A stretch of DNA of 64,000 nucleotides from assembly GCF_000522985.1 (NCBI RefSeq), contig NZ_CP007130.1, positions 806,001-870,000 on the forward strand, written 5' to 3'. A program made the translations under genes and the position numbers. Source of the DNA: Gemmatirosa kalamazoonensis. GTDB taxonomy: Bacteria; Gemmatimonadota; Gemmatimonadetes; Gemmatimonadales; Gemmatimonadaceae. A model generated the notes under the pieces. The model was not told where the DNA came from, did not search any database, and saw only the letters and a list, made by a program, of their open reading frames with translations. Positions 1 to 7,617 of this stretch are shown here, one piece after another; position 1 is the stretch's first letter; the number at the start of each line of letters is the position of its first letter.

Positions 1-330
1 GGGATCTACGGCGTGATCGCGTACTTCGTGGTGCAACGCACGCGCGAGATCGGCGTGCGGCTCGCACTCGGCGCGAGCGCGACGGCGGTCGTGCGGCTCG
101 TCGTGCGGCAGGGCCTCGCGCTCGCGCTGGCCGGCGTGGTGCTGGGGCTCGGCGCGGCGTGGGCGCTCGCGCGGGTGCTCGCGAATCAGCTGTTCGGCGT
201 GAGCGCGCACGACCCGATCACGTTCGTCGGCGTGGCGGCGCTGCTCACGCTCGTCGCGGTGGCGGCAAGCGCGGTGCCGGCGTGGCGCGCGTCGAAAGTG
301 GACCGGCTGACGGCGCTGCGCGGGCCCTGA
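1..330 (+). CDS. ADOP/MacB-type ABC transporter permease, C-terminal fragment (cut by window edge)
   Basis: The reading frame is open from base 1 and ends at TGA 328-330, so only the last ~109 residues are visible. They contain the final FtsX-type membrane segment with the signature (Y-G-V-I-A-Y, then R-T-R-E-I-G-V-R-L-A-L-G-A) and the terminal V-P-A-W-R-A-S-K-V-D-R tail followed by L-T-A-L-R. The same ending is present in the complete permeases at 3810-6599 and 32659-35076. The family (MacB-like, 'acidobacterial duplicated orphan permease') forms inner-membrane complexes with an ATPase and is usually linked to export or lipoprotein handling; substrate unknown. A nested repeat element follows directly after the stop. 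Confidence 0.85.
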   Translation, partial: GIYGVIAYFVVQRTREIGVRLALGASATAVVRLVVRQGLALALAGVVLGLGAAWALARVLANQLFGVSAHDPITFVGVAALLTLVAVAASAVPAWRASKVDRLTALRGP

Positions 331-337
331 TTCGTCC

Positions 338-585
338 CACGCGGAGGCGCGGAGAATTGAACCGCAGAGGACGCAGAGGGCCGCAGAGGACTGCCTCTTT
401 GAATTGAACCTCAGAGGACACGGAGGACACGGAGGGGAACCCTTCAAGAAAGGTGGTTTCCTCTGTGTCCTCCGTGTCCTCTGTGGTTAGAAAAGCAGTT
501 GTCGTTCTCTGCGGCCCTCTGCGTCCTCTGCGGTTCAATTACACGGCAAAGCAAGCTCTCAGCGTCCTCCGCGCCTCCGTGTGAG
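338..585. repeat. Triple-nested inverted-repeat element (H1)
   Basis: Three inverted repeats lie one inside another. The outer pair is CACGCGGAGGCGCGGAG (338-354) against CTCCGCGCCTCCGTGTGA (568-585). The middle pair is the family-A arm TTGAACCGCAGAGGACGCAG (from 357) against its complement ending at 539. The inner pair is GAGGACACGGAGGACACGG (from 413) against CCTCTGTGTCCTCCGTGTCC (460-479). Arms are tandem ~9-bp units. The element fills the gap between the permease stop (330) and the hydrolase start (599). Confidence 0.85.
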
Positions 586-598
586 ATTATGGTTCGAC

Positions 599-1669
599 AT
601 GCCGCGCGCGCTCCTGCTGCTCGCTCTCCTGCTGGCCGTCCCCGCGTGCGCGGAGGAAGGCGCCCCGCCTAACGCGGAGGCCTCGGCACCACGGCTGGCG
701 CGGCGCGAGAGGCTCGACAGTGCGGCGCTGGCCGAGGTCTACGCCCGCGCCGCGACGCTGCCGAAGCTGCGCAGCCTGCTCGTCGAGCAGCGCGACACGC
801 TGGTCGCAGAGCGGTACTTCGGCGGCGCGCGGCGCGACCGGCCGGCGAACCTGAAGAGCGCGTCGAAGAGCGTCGTGTCGGCGCTCGTCGGTGCCGCGCT
901 CGCCGAGGGGGCGCTGCGCGACCTGCGGCAGACCGTCGGCGAGCTGCTCCCCGCCGACGCGCGCGGGCTCGACTCGGCGAAGCGCGCGATCACGCTGGAG
1001 GATCTGCTGTCGATGCGCTCGGGGCTCGAGAGCACGAGCATCGGCAACTACGGCGCGTGGGTATCGAGCCGCGACTGGATCCGCTACGCGCTCGCGCGCC
1101 CGATGGTCGCCCCGCCGGGGCACGACGGCGGGCCGATGATCTACAGCACCGGCAACACGCACCTGCTCGCGGCGATCCTCACGCGCGCGACGGGCGCGAG
1201 CCTGTACCGCCAGTACGTCCGCGCGCTCGCCCGCCCGTTAGGCATCGCGCCGCGCGAGTGGCCGACGGACCCGCGCGGCATCTACTTCGGCGGGAACGAG
1301 ATGCGCATGACGCCGCGCGAGATGCTGCGCTTCGGCGCGCTCTATCTCCACGGCGGCGTCGCCCCGCCGGGCACGCCGGCGGCGGGTCGCCAGATCCTGC
1401 CGCGGGCGTGGGTCGACAGCTCGTGGGCGCCACGCACGACGTCGGGCTTCAGCGGGCACCAGTACGGTTACGGCTGGTGGCAGCGCGCGTCGGGTGGTCA
1501 CGCGGTGCACTTCGCGTGGGGCTATGGCGGCCAGTTCGTGTTCGTCGTCCCCGACCTCGCGCTCGTCGTCGTCGCCACGTCCGACCCCGACGCGCCGGAG
1601 CGGGATCACGGGCACCTCGACGCGGTGCATGCGCTGCTCGACGACATCGTGGCCGCGGCGGGGCGGTGA
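599..1669 (+). CDS. Serine hydrolase, beta-lactamase class C / penicillin-binding fold, predicted lipoprotein
   Basis: Start chosen at ATG 599. An upstream in-frame GTG at 581 lies inside the repeat element. From 599 the protein begins with a leucine-rich signal and a lipobox-like A-V-P-A-C, so it is probably lipidated and periplasmic. The class C beta-lactamase/PBP4* family signature is present: S-A-S-K as the Ser-x-x-Lys nucleophile motif near residue 87, Y-S-T-G-N as the Tyr loop, and a late G-Y-G-G-Q in place of the K-T/S-G strand. About 356 residues fits a single-domain member. Family members cleave D-alanyl peptides, esters or beta-lactams; the substrate cannot be read from sequence. 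The gene stands alone, ending 3 bp before a hairpin shared with the convergent DUF2911 gene. Confidence 0.85.
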   Translation: MPRALLLLALLLAVPACAEEGAPPNAEASAPRLARRERLDSAALAEVYARAATLPKLRSLLVEQRDTLVAERYFGGARRDRPANLKSASKSVVSALVGAALAEGALRDLRQTVGELLPADARGLDSAKRAITLEDLLSMRSGLESTSIGNYGAWVSSRDWIRYALARPMVAPPGHDGGPMIYSTGNTHLLAAILTRATGASLYRQYVRALARPLGIAPREWPTDPRGIYFGGNEMRMTPREMLRFGALYLHGGVAPPGTPAAGRQILPRAWVDSSWAPRTTSGFSGHQYGYGWWQRASGGHAVHFAWGYGGQFVFVVPDLALVVVATSDPDAPERDHGHLDAVHALLDDIVAAAGR

Positions 1670-1671
1670 CA

Positions 1672-1728
1672 CTGCGTGGCTGCGTGGCTGCGTGAGGCCG
1701 TTACGCAGCCACGCAGCCACGCAGCCAC
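1672..1728. terminator. Hairpin with 8-bp tandem arms between convergent genes (H2)
   Basis: Units of CTGCGTGG run three times, a short GGCCGTTA spacer follows, then the complementary CGCAGCCA units run three times. It starts 3 bp after the serine hydrolase stop and ends at the stop of the convergent DUF2911 gene, so it probably acts as a bidirectional transcript end. There is no clear U-tract. Confidence 0.7.
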
Positions 1729-1729
1729 G

Positions 1730-2248
1730 TCAGCGTCTCACCCGTATCGAGAGCGGCACCACGGTCGACCCCCAGCGCATCTGCAGCACCGCGGAGTCGG
1801 CGTCCACCATCGGCAGGACGAAGGCGAGCGTCTCGTAGTGATCGCCACGGGCCGGGGCGGCGCGCACGCGGAGGGCATCGTGGCCGGGCGGGTAGCGCAG
1901 GTGGTGCGCGGCGGCGACGGTCGTGAACACCCACGTCCACGACGCGGAGTCGGGGATCATCCACACGCCGTACTCGCCGGCGGCGAGCCGCGAGCCGTTC
2001 ACCTCGATCGGCGCGCTCACCGTGAGGCGCGCCGCGCTGTCCGCGCTCGGTGTCCACAGGTCGCCCCACCGCACGAGGGCGCCGAACAGCTCGCGCCCGC
2101 GGGCGACCGGGCGGCGGTACACGACGTCGAGTCGCGCGCCGGCGATCCACTGCGTGACCGTGCCGAGCTGCGAGCGCGGGATCGACGGCTGCGCGCCGGC
2201 GCATGCCGCGGCGGCGAGGAGGGCCGGACAGAGGAGACGGAGCCGCAT
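1730..2248 (-). CDS. DUF2911 family secreted protein
   Basis: 172 residues starting at ATG 2248 (minus strand). An N-terminal signal peptide (M-R-L-R-L-L-C-P-A-L-L then alanines to A-G-A-Q) predicts export. The body matches the DUF2911 pattern: a G-D-L-W-T-P segment (family: kvWRtGAnE), then V-N-G-S-R-L-A-A-G-E-Y-G-V-W-M-I-P (family: vnGk-lpAGtYslftiP) and an S-W-T-W-V-F strand. Function of the family is unknown; members are secreted beta-rich proteins common in Bacteroidota and Gemmatimonadota. It lies 2 bp downstream of the alcohol dehydrogenase stop on the same strand, so the two are probably co-transcribed. The preceding stop codon lies inside a GTTAGGC motif. Confidence 0.85.
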   Translation of the reverse strand: MRLRLLCPALLAAAACAGAQPSIPRSQLGTVTQWIAGARLDVVYRRPVARGRELFGALVRWGDLWTPSADSAARLTVSAPIEVNGSRLAAGEYGVWMIPDSASWTWVFTTVAAAHHLRYPPGHDALRVRAAPARGDHYETLAFVLPMVDADSAVLQMRWGSTVVPLSIRVRR

Positions 2249-2250
2249 CG

Positions 2251-3288
2251 TTAGGCGGGGTCGGGGACGATGACGGTGCGCACCGGCGCGCCGAAGCGAT
2301 CGAGCTCGTCGAGCACCGCGTTCACCGCATCGGCGTCCAGCGGCACGGTGCGCGCCACGACGCGCGCGAGATCCAGCGCGCGGCGCCGCGCGAGCTCGAG
2401 GAGCAGCGGCAGCTCCTGCAAGAGATGATCGTTCGCGCCGATCAGCTCCGCCTCCTTGCCGAGCAGGTCGCGATACGTGTCGAGCTCCAGCGGCCGGTCG
2501 GCGAGCCCCGCGACCACCGCGCGTCCCTGCACGCCGAGCGCCTGCACCGCCTGGCGCATCGTCAGCGGCAGCCCGATGAGCTCCAGCGCGACGTCGACCC
2601 CCGCGCCGCCGGTGCGTTCCAGGATCGTCGCGACGGGATCCGCGCCGCGCGCCGAGATCGGGATCGCGCCGAAGCTCTCCGCCATCGCCAGCTTGGCGTC
2701 GTCGAGATCCACGGCGAACACGTCGAGCGCGCCCAACGCGCGCGCGAGCTGCACGGCCGACATCCCGAGCCCGCCGACGCCGAACACCGCGACGCGGTCC
2801 CCGCCGACGATCCGTCCCTTCCGCAGCGCGTGCAGCGACGTCGCGCTCGAGCACATGAGCACCGCGCCGTGCTCGAGCGGGATCTCGTCGGGCAGCCGCA
2901 CGGCGTTGCGCTCGGGGACGGCGATGTACTCCGCCCATCCGCCGTCACGGAAGTGGCCGATCATCGATCCCGTGCGGCAGAACTGCTCGCTCCCGCGGCT
3001 GCAGTGCCAGCAGTCGGCGCACGCGATGAGGTAGTGCAGGCACACGCGGTCGCCCGGGCGCACGAGCGTGACCATCTCGCCCACGCGCTCCACGACGCCG
3101 GCGACCTCGTGGCCGAGCACGAGCGGCAGCGGGCGCGCGGGCGAGCGCCCCGCGCGGTAGTGCGCGTCCGAGTGGCAGATGCCGGCCGCGCGCACGCGCA
3201 CGAGGACGTCGCGCGGGCCTAACGCGGGAACGGGGACGTCGTGCAGCTCGACCGGGTGGCCGGGGGCGGTGAGTCGGAGTGCGCGCAT
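2251..3288 (-). CDS. Zinc-dependent alcohol dehydrogenase (medium-chain dehydrogenase/reductase)
   Basis: 345 residues, start ATG 3288. Catalytic zinc ligands are visible as C38 (G-I-C-H-S-D) and H60-E61 (L-G-H-E-V-A-G). The structural zinc lobe has four cysteines at 90, 93, 96 and 104 (C-x2-C-x2-C-x7-C). The Rossmann glycine motif G-V-G-G-L-G follows at about residue 171. This full set indicates a working NAD(P)-dependent alcohol/aldehyde oxidoreductase; the exact substrate cannot be assigned. It precedes the DUF2911 gene on the same strand with 2 bp between them. Upstream is a strong inverted repeat (3323-3351) in the divergent region shared with a PadR gene, a plausible control site for either. 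Confidence 0.92.
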   Translation of the reverse strand: MRALRLTAPGHPVELHDVPVPALGPRDVLVRVRAAGICHSDAHYRAGRSPARPLPLVLGHEVAGVVERVGEMVTLVRPGDRVCLHYLIACADCWHCSRGSEQFCRTGSMIGHFRDGGWAEYIAVPERNAVRLPDEIPLEHGAVLMCSSATSLHALRKGRIVGGDRVAVFGVGGLGMSAVQLARALGALDVFAVDLDDAKLAMAESFGAIPISARGADPVATILERTGGAGVDVALELIGLPLTMRQAVQALGVQGRAVVAGLADRPLELDTYRDLLGKEAELIGANDHLLQELPLLLELARRRALDLARVVARTVPLDADAVNAVLDELDRFGAPVRTVIVPDPA

Positions 3289-3322
3289 GCGGTGGGGCAG
3301 GGGGCTCGGAGGCGGTCCGAAG

Positions 3323-3351
3323 AGTTCGGTCCGAAAATCTCGGACCGAACT
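3323..3351. promoter_or_regulatory. Perfect 12-bp inverted repeat, candidate operator in divergent promoter region
   Basis: AGTTCGGTCCGA (3323-3334), a 5-bp AT-rich spacer, then TCGGACCGAACT (3340-3351). A further half-site CGGTCCGA lies at 3313-3320. The site sits between the divergent alcohol dehydrogenase (start 3288) and PadR gene (start 3453). PadR proteins commonly repress their own promoter, so this is a likely binding site, though it does not resemble the classical PadR ATGT-N-ACAT consensus. A rho-independent terminator is unlikely because both flanking genes point away. Confidence 0.55.
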
Positions 3352-3452
3352 ATCCGGACTTGAAGGGCGCCGCCATCGACGGCCGCTGAAACCGCGCCGG
3401 GGCAGGTCGCGTACAGGCCCTCAGACTCTGTACCCCTTGCCCTCGACCCACC

Positions 3453-3794
3453 ATGGCCGACCCGCTGCCGCTCGTGAAGGGCACGCTCGACGTGCTCGTG
3501 CTGAAGGCCCTCTCGTGGACGCCGATGCACGGCTTCGAGATCACCGCCTGGCTCGAGGCCCGCTCCGGCGGCACGCTCGGCGTCCAGGACAGCGCGCTCT
3601 ACCAGGCGCTGCACCGTCTCGAGGCGCGCGGGTTCGTCACCGCCGCGTGGGGCGTGACCGCGAACAACCAGCGCGCGCGCTACTACCGGCCGACCGCCGC
3701 CGGCCGCGCGCACCTCGCCGCCGAGACCGCCCAGTGGATCCGCTACGCGGAGACGGTCACCGGCATCCTCACCACCGCCGCCGGCCCCGCCTGA
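3453..3794 (+). CDS. PadR family transcriptional regulator
   Basis: 113 residues, start ATG 3453. The PadR winged-helix core is clear: L-V-K-G-T-L-D-V-L-V-L-K-A-L near the start, M-H-G-F-E-I-T, the S-A-L-Y-Q-A-L-H-R-L-E recognition helix and the wing ending R-A-R-Y-Y-R-P-T-A-A-G. It is short, with one C-terminal dimerisation helix, as in the PadR proteins that pair with ADOP permeases. The permease starts 15 bp after its stop, so the two form an operon in which PadR probably represses expression until an effector binds. The effector is unknown. Confidence 0.93.
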   Translation: MADPLPLVKGTLDVLVLKALSWTPMHGFEITAWLEARSGGTLGVQDSALYQALHRLEARGFVTAAWGVTANNQRARYYRPTAAGRAHLAAETAQWIRYAETVTGILTTAAGPA

Positions 3795-3809
3795 GCGGAG
3801 GACCCGACC

Positions 3810-6599
3810 ATGCGCGACCCCGACATCCGTCCCGGCGTCCGCCGCCTGTTCCGCCTCGCGAAGCTGCCTAACGACAGCGCCGCCGAGATGAACGACGAGA
3901 TCCGACTCCACCTCGCGCTGCGCACCGAGCAGCTCGTGCGCGAGGGGATGTCGCCCGAGGCCGCCCGCGCCGAGGCCGAGCGCCGCTTCGGCGACGTGCA
4001 GGACGCCGAGCGGCTGCGCGCGTCGGCGGCGTGGCGCGACGGACGGCTGCGGCTGCGCGAGCGCGCGGAGTCGGCGTGGCGCACGCTGCGGCTCGCCGCC
4101 CGCGCGCTCGCGCGCACACCGGGCTTCGTCGCCGTCGCCGTGACGTGCATCGCGCTCGGGGTCGGCGCGAACGCGGCGGCGTTCTCGCTGTTCGACGCGC
4201 TGGTGCGGCGGCCGCTCCCCGTGCCGGAGCCGGATCGGCTCGTGAGCCTGTCGGCGCCCGGGCCGCAGCACGGCAGCACGCAGTGCAACGCGATCGGCAC
4301 GTGCGAGGACGTGTTCAGCTACCCGATGTTCCGCGACCTGCAGCGCGGGCAGACCGCGTTCACGGGGATCGCGGCCCACCGGCTGTTCATCGCCAGCGTC
4401 GCGGTGGACGGGCGCGCGACGGACGGTGCGGGCGTGCTCGTGTCGGGCTCGTACTTCCCGGTGCTCCGGCTGCGTCCGGCGTTAGGCAGGCTGCTGAGCC
4501 CCGACGACGACCGCGTGCCGGGCGACGGCTTCGTCGCGGTGCTGAGCCACGACTACTGGACGACGCACCTCGGCGCTGATCCCGACGTCGTCGGCAAGCG
4601 CATGGTGGTGAACGACAAGTCGCTCACGATCGTCGGCGTCGCACCGCGCGGGTTCGAGGGGACGGTGCTCGGCGTGCGGCCGCGCGTGTTCGTGCCGATG
4701 ACGCTCGGCTCGGAGCTCGACCTCGGCTGGGGCTCGCACGCGACGTTCGACGACCGCATGCAGCACGGCATCTTCCTGTTCGCGCGGCTGCGGCCGGGCA
4801 TGACGATCGACGGCGCGCGCGCGGCAATGCGGCCGCTCTACCGGCGCATCCTCGCGGAGTCCGATGCGCCGCTGCAGCGCGGCATGAGCCAGCCCACGAT
4901 GCGTCGCTTCCTGACGCGCGACCTCGGCATCGCCGACGGGCGCCGCGGGCAGAGCATGCTGCGCGGCGCGACGGGTGCGCCGCTCACGTTCCTGTTCGGC
5001 ATCACGGCGCTCGTCGTGCTCATCACGTGCGCGAACCTGGCGAACCTGCTGCTCGCGCGCGGCGCGGGGCGCGAGGCGGAGGTGGCGGTGCGCCTGTCGC
5101 TCGGCGCCCGGCGCGCGCAGGTGGTGACGCAGCTGCTCGTGGAGTCGTGCCTGCTCGCCGCGCTCGGCGGCATCGCCAGCCTGCTGGTGGCGCGCGGCAC
5201 GCTGGCCGCGGCGGCGTCGTTCGTGCCGCCGCCGTCGCTGGGCTCGGGGAGCGAGCTGTCGTTCGCGCTGCACCCCGCGGCGATGGCGTTCGCCGCGGCG
5301 GTGTCGTTAGGCACGGCGCTGCTGTTCGGCCTCTACCCCGCGCTGCACGCGACGCGGCCGGATCTCATCGCGTCGATCCGCTCCGGCGCGGGGCAGATCG
5401 CCGGCGGGCACCGGCGCGCGGCGCGCGTGCGCACGGCGCTCGTCACGACACAGATCGCGCTGTCGACGGCGCTGCTCGTCTCGGCGGGGCTGTTCGTGAA
5501 GAGCCTGCGCAACGTGGGGCACGTGGACCTCGGGCTGCGCGCGGACGGCGTCGTGACGTTCGCGCTCGTGCCCGCGCTCAGCGGCTACTCGTTGACGCGT
5601 TCGGCGGCGATACTCTCGCGCGTGGAGGCCGACCTGCGCGCGCTCCCGGGCGTGACGGGCGTCGGCTCGACGTCGGTGCCGATGCTCACCGGGATGTCGA
5701 ACGGCGGCAACGTGCGTGTGCAGGGCTTCCGCCGCGGCCCGGACACCGACGCGAACACGCGCATGGCCGCGGTGAGCCCGGGCTACCTCGAGTCACTCGG
5801 CATCCCGCTGCTCGCCGGCCGCGAGTTCACCAGCGCCGACCGCGAGGGCGCGCCGCGGGTCGCGATGGTGAACGAGGCGTTCGCGCGCAAGTTCGGGCTC
5901 GGCCGCGACGTCGTCGGCAAGCGGCTCGCGTTCGACGCGACCTCGCCCGAGGGCGCGCTCGACGTCGAGATCGTGGGACTCATCCGCGACGTGCGCTACA
6001 GCGACGTGAAGCGCGAGATCGCGCCGCTCGTGCTCTCGCCGTGGCGGCAGGACTCCACGACCGTGGGACTCGGCTACTACGTGCGCACCTCGACGCCGGA
6101 GGCGACGCTGCGCGCAATCCCGCGCGTCGTGGCCGCGATCGACGGCAACCTGGCGGTGTCGATGCTGAAGACGCTGCCGCAGCAGGTGCGCGAGAACGTC
6201 TACCTCGACCGCATGATCGGCGTGCTGTCGGCGGCGTTCGCGGCGCTCGCCACGCTGCTCGCCGCGGTGGGGCTCTACGGCGTGCTCGCGTACACGGTGG
6301 CGCGTCGAACGCGCGAGATCGGCGTCCGGATGGCGTTGGGCGCCGGCGCGTCGCGCGTGCGTGGGCTCGTGCTCGGCCAGGTCGGCCGCATGACGCTCGT
6401 CGGCGGCGGGCTGGGGGTGCTCGGGGCGCTCGGGATCGGGCGCGCGACGGAGTCGCTGCTCTTCGGGCTGGATGGGCACGACCCGACCGTGATCGCGGTC
6501 GCGGCGGCGACGATCGCGGCGGTGGCGCTCGGCGCGGGTTACGTTCCGGCGTGGCGCGCCTCGCGCGTGAATCCGGTGGGCGCGCTCCGGAGCGACTGA
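3810..6599 (+). CDS. ADOP family ABC transporter permease, full length with N-terminal prefix domain
   Basis: 929 residues, ATG 3810 preceded by GGAGG. Residues ~15-75 form the soluble permease prefix domain (E-M-N-D-E-I-R-L-H-L and E-A-E-R-R-F-G-D-V). The rest is two MacB-like halves, each a transmembrane helix, a periplasmic core domain and an FtsX three-helix block. FtsX signatures include C-A-N-L-A-N-L-L-L-A-R-G (about 410) and G-V-L-A-Y-T-V-A-R-R-T-R-E-I-G-V-R (about 825). Fusion of two permeases in one chain is the family hallmark. No ATPase gene is nearby ('orphan'), so it probably borrows an ATPase encoded elsewhere. Co-transcribed with the preceding PadR gene. A 9-bp-unit hairpin follows 32 bp after the stop. 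Confidence 0.92.
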   Translation: MRDPDIRPGVRRLFRLAKLPNDSAAEMNDEIRLHLALRTEQLVREGMSPEAARAEAERRFGDVQDAERLRASAAWRDGRLRLRERAESAWRTLRLAARALARTPGFVAVAVTCIALGVGANAAAFSLFDALVRRPLPVPEPDRLVSLSAPGPQHGSTQCNAIGTCEDVFSYPMFRDLQRGQTAFTGIAAHRLFIASVAVDGRATDGAGVLVSGSYFPVLRLRPALGRLLSPDDDRVPGDGFVAVLSHDYWTTHLGADPDVVGKRMVVNDKSLTIVGVAPRGFEGTVLGVRPRVFVPMTLGSELDLGWGSHATFDDRMQHGIFLFARLRPGMTIDGARAAMRPLYRRILAESDAPLQRGMSQPTMRRFLTRDLGIADGRRGQSMLRGATGAPLTFLFGITALVVLITCANLANLLLARGAGREAEVAVRLSLGARRAQVVTQLLVESCLLAALGGIASLLVARGTLAAAASFVPPPSLGSGSELSFALHPAAMAFAAAVSLGTALLFGLYPALHATRPDLIASIRSGAGQIAGGHRRAARVRTALVTTQIALSTALLVSAGLFVKSLRNVGHVDLGLRADGVVTFALVPALSGYSLTRSAAILSRVEADLRALPGVTGVGSTSVPMLTGMSNGGNVRVQGFRRGPDTDANTRMAAVSPGYLESLGIPLLAGREFTSADREGAPRVAMVNEAFARKFGLGRDVVGKRLAFDATSPEGALDVEIVGLIRDVRYSDVKREIAPLVLSPWRQDSTTVGLGYYVRTSTPEATLRAIPRVVAAIDGNLAVSMLKTLPQQVRENVYLDRMIGVLSAAFAALATLLAAVGLYGVLAYTVARRTREIGVRMALGAGASRVRGLVLGQVGRMTLVGGGLGVLGALGIGRATESLLFGLDGHDPTVIAVAAATIAAVALGAGYVPAWRASRVNPVGALRSD

Positions 6600-6631
6600 C
6601 AGGAGCGACAGGATACCGTTGCCGTTCGTTC

Positions 6632-6737
6632 GGACAGGATGGACAGGATGGACAGGATGGACAGGATGGACAGGATGAGCACCAACAACAAAAGCGCTCT
6701 TGTTGGTGTTCATCCTGTCCGTCCTGTCCATCCTGTC
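6632..6737. repeat. Tandem-arm hairpin element with 9-bp units (H3)
   Basis: GGACAGGAT is repeated five times (6632-6676). It runs into AGCACCAACAA (6678-6688), an 11-base loop, then TTGTTGGTGTT (6700-6710) and complementary ATCCTGTCC units to 6737. It lies between the ADOP stop (6599) and the lipase gene. An upstream in-frame ATG at 6700 lies within the element and is not used as the lipase start here. Confidence 0.85.
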
Positions 6738-6771
6738 TAGAATGAAAAGCACCAGTCCTGCTCTCCTGTCC

Positions 6772-7617
6772 ATGCCATCCGAGACCACGCTCATCCTGTC
6801 GGACGGCACGCGTGTCGTCGAGTACGCGTGGCCGGCGCACGGATCCGACGTCGGATCGCTGCTGCTGGTGCACGGGCTCGGGGAGCACGCGCGACGCTAC
6901 GACCACGTCGCGGCCGCGATCACGGCGCTCGGGCTCGAGGTGCGGGCGTACGACCAGCGCGGCTACGGGCGCTCGGGTGGCGCGCGGGCGACGCTGCCGC
7001 ACGCCGGCGCGCTCGTCGACGACGCGCGGTGGATGTTCGAGCGGCTGGCCGAATCGCGGCGTGCGGAGGGGGATGCACGGGCGCCGTTCGTGCTCGGGCA
7101 CAGCATGGGCGGCGCGGTGGTGGCGCGCGCGGTCACCGGCGGGTGGATCGCGCCGCGCGGGATGATCCTGTCGTCGCCCGCGCTGCTGCCGCGGGTGAAC
7201 GTCGCCGAGCGGTGGGCGACGTCGCTCGGCGCGCGGCTGTTCCCGGGGCTGCGCGTGCCTAACGGCGTGCCGCGCGACCGGCTGTCGCACGACCCCGCGG
7301 TGGAGCGCGCGCTCGCGAGCGATCCCGGCGTGCACGACCGCGTCACGCCGCGCGCCGTCGCGTTCATGCTCGACGCGGGGCGGCGAGCGGTCGCCGACGC
7401 GCCGCGCTGCAGGGTGCCCACGCTGCTGCAGGTCGCCGGCGACGACCGCATCGTCGATCCGGCGGCGGCCATACGATTCGCCGAGCGGCTGCCGGCGGGC
7501 GTCGGCACGCTGCGCGTGTACGACGCGCTGTACCACGAGATCTACAACGAGCGCGAGCCGGACCGCACCGCGGTGCTCGCCGACCTCGCGACGTGGCTGC
7601 GCGCGCGGCTCGCATGA
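6772..7617 (+). CDS. Alpha/beta-hydrolase, monoacylglycerol lipase / lysophospholipase type
   Basis: 281 residues from ATG 6772; ATG 6742 is an alternative, and the 6700 start lies in a repeat. The Hydrolase_4 fold is clear: oxyanion L-L-V-H-G-L-G-E-H, D-Q-R-G-Y-G-R-S-G, nucleophile elbow G-H-S-M-G-G, an acid in the G-D-D-R-I-V-D strand and the catalytic histidine in Y-H-E-I-Y-N-E. The last motif is typical of monoglyceride lipases. No signal peptide, so probably cytoplasmic. Its stop overlaps the P450 start by the 4-nt ATGA, implying coupled translation and a shared lipid or ester pathway (inference). Confidence 0.9.
   Translation: MPSETTLILSDGTRVVEYAWPAHGSDVGSLLLVHGLGEHARRYDHVAAAITALGLEVRAYDQRGYGRSGGARATLPHAGALVDDARWMFERLAESRRAEGDARAPFVLGHSMGGAVVARAVTGGWIAPRGMILSSPALLPRVNVAERWATSLGARLFPGLRVPNGVPRDRLSHDPAVERALASDPGVHDRVTPRAVAFMLDAGRRAVADAPRCRVPTLLQVAGDDRIVDPAAAIRFAERLPAGVGTLRVYDALYHEIYNEREPDRTAVLADLATWLRARLA

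Noticed and set aside
3289-3452. Rho-independent terminator at the 3323-3351 palindrome
   Set aside because: It lies between divergent genes, so no transcript ends there; an operator fits better.
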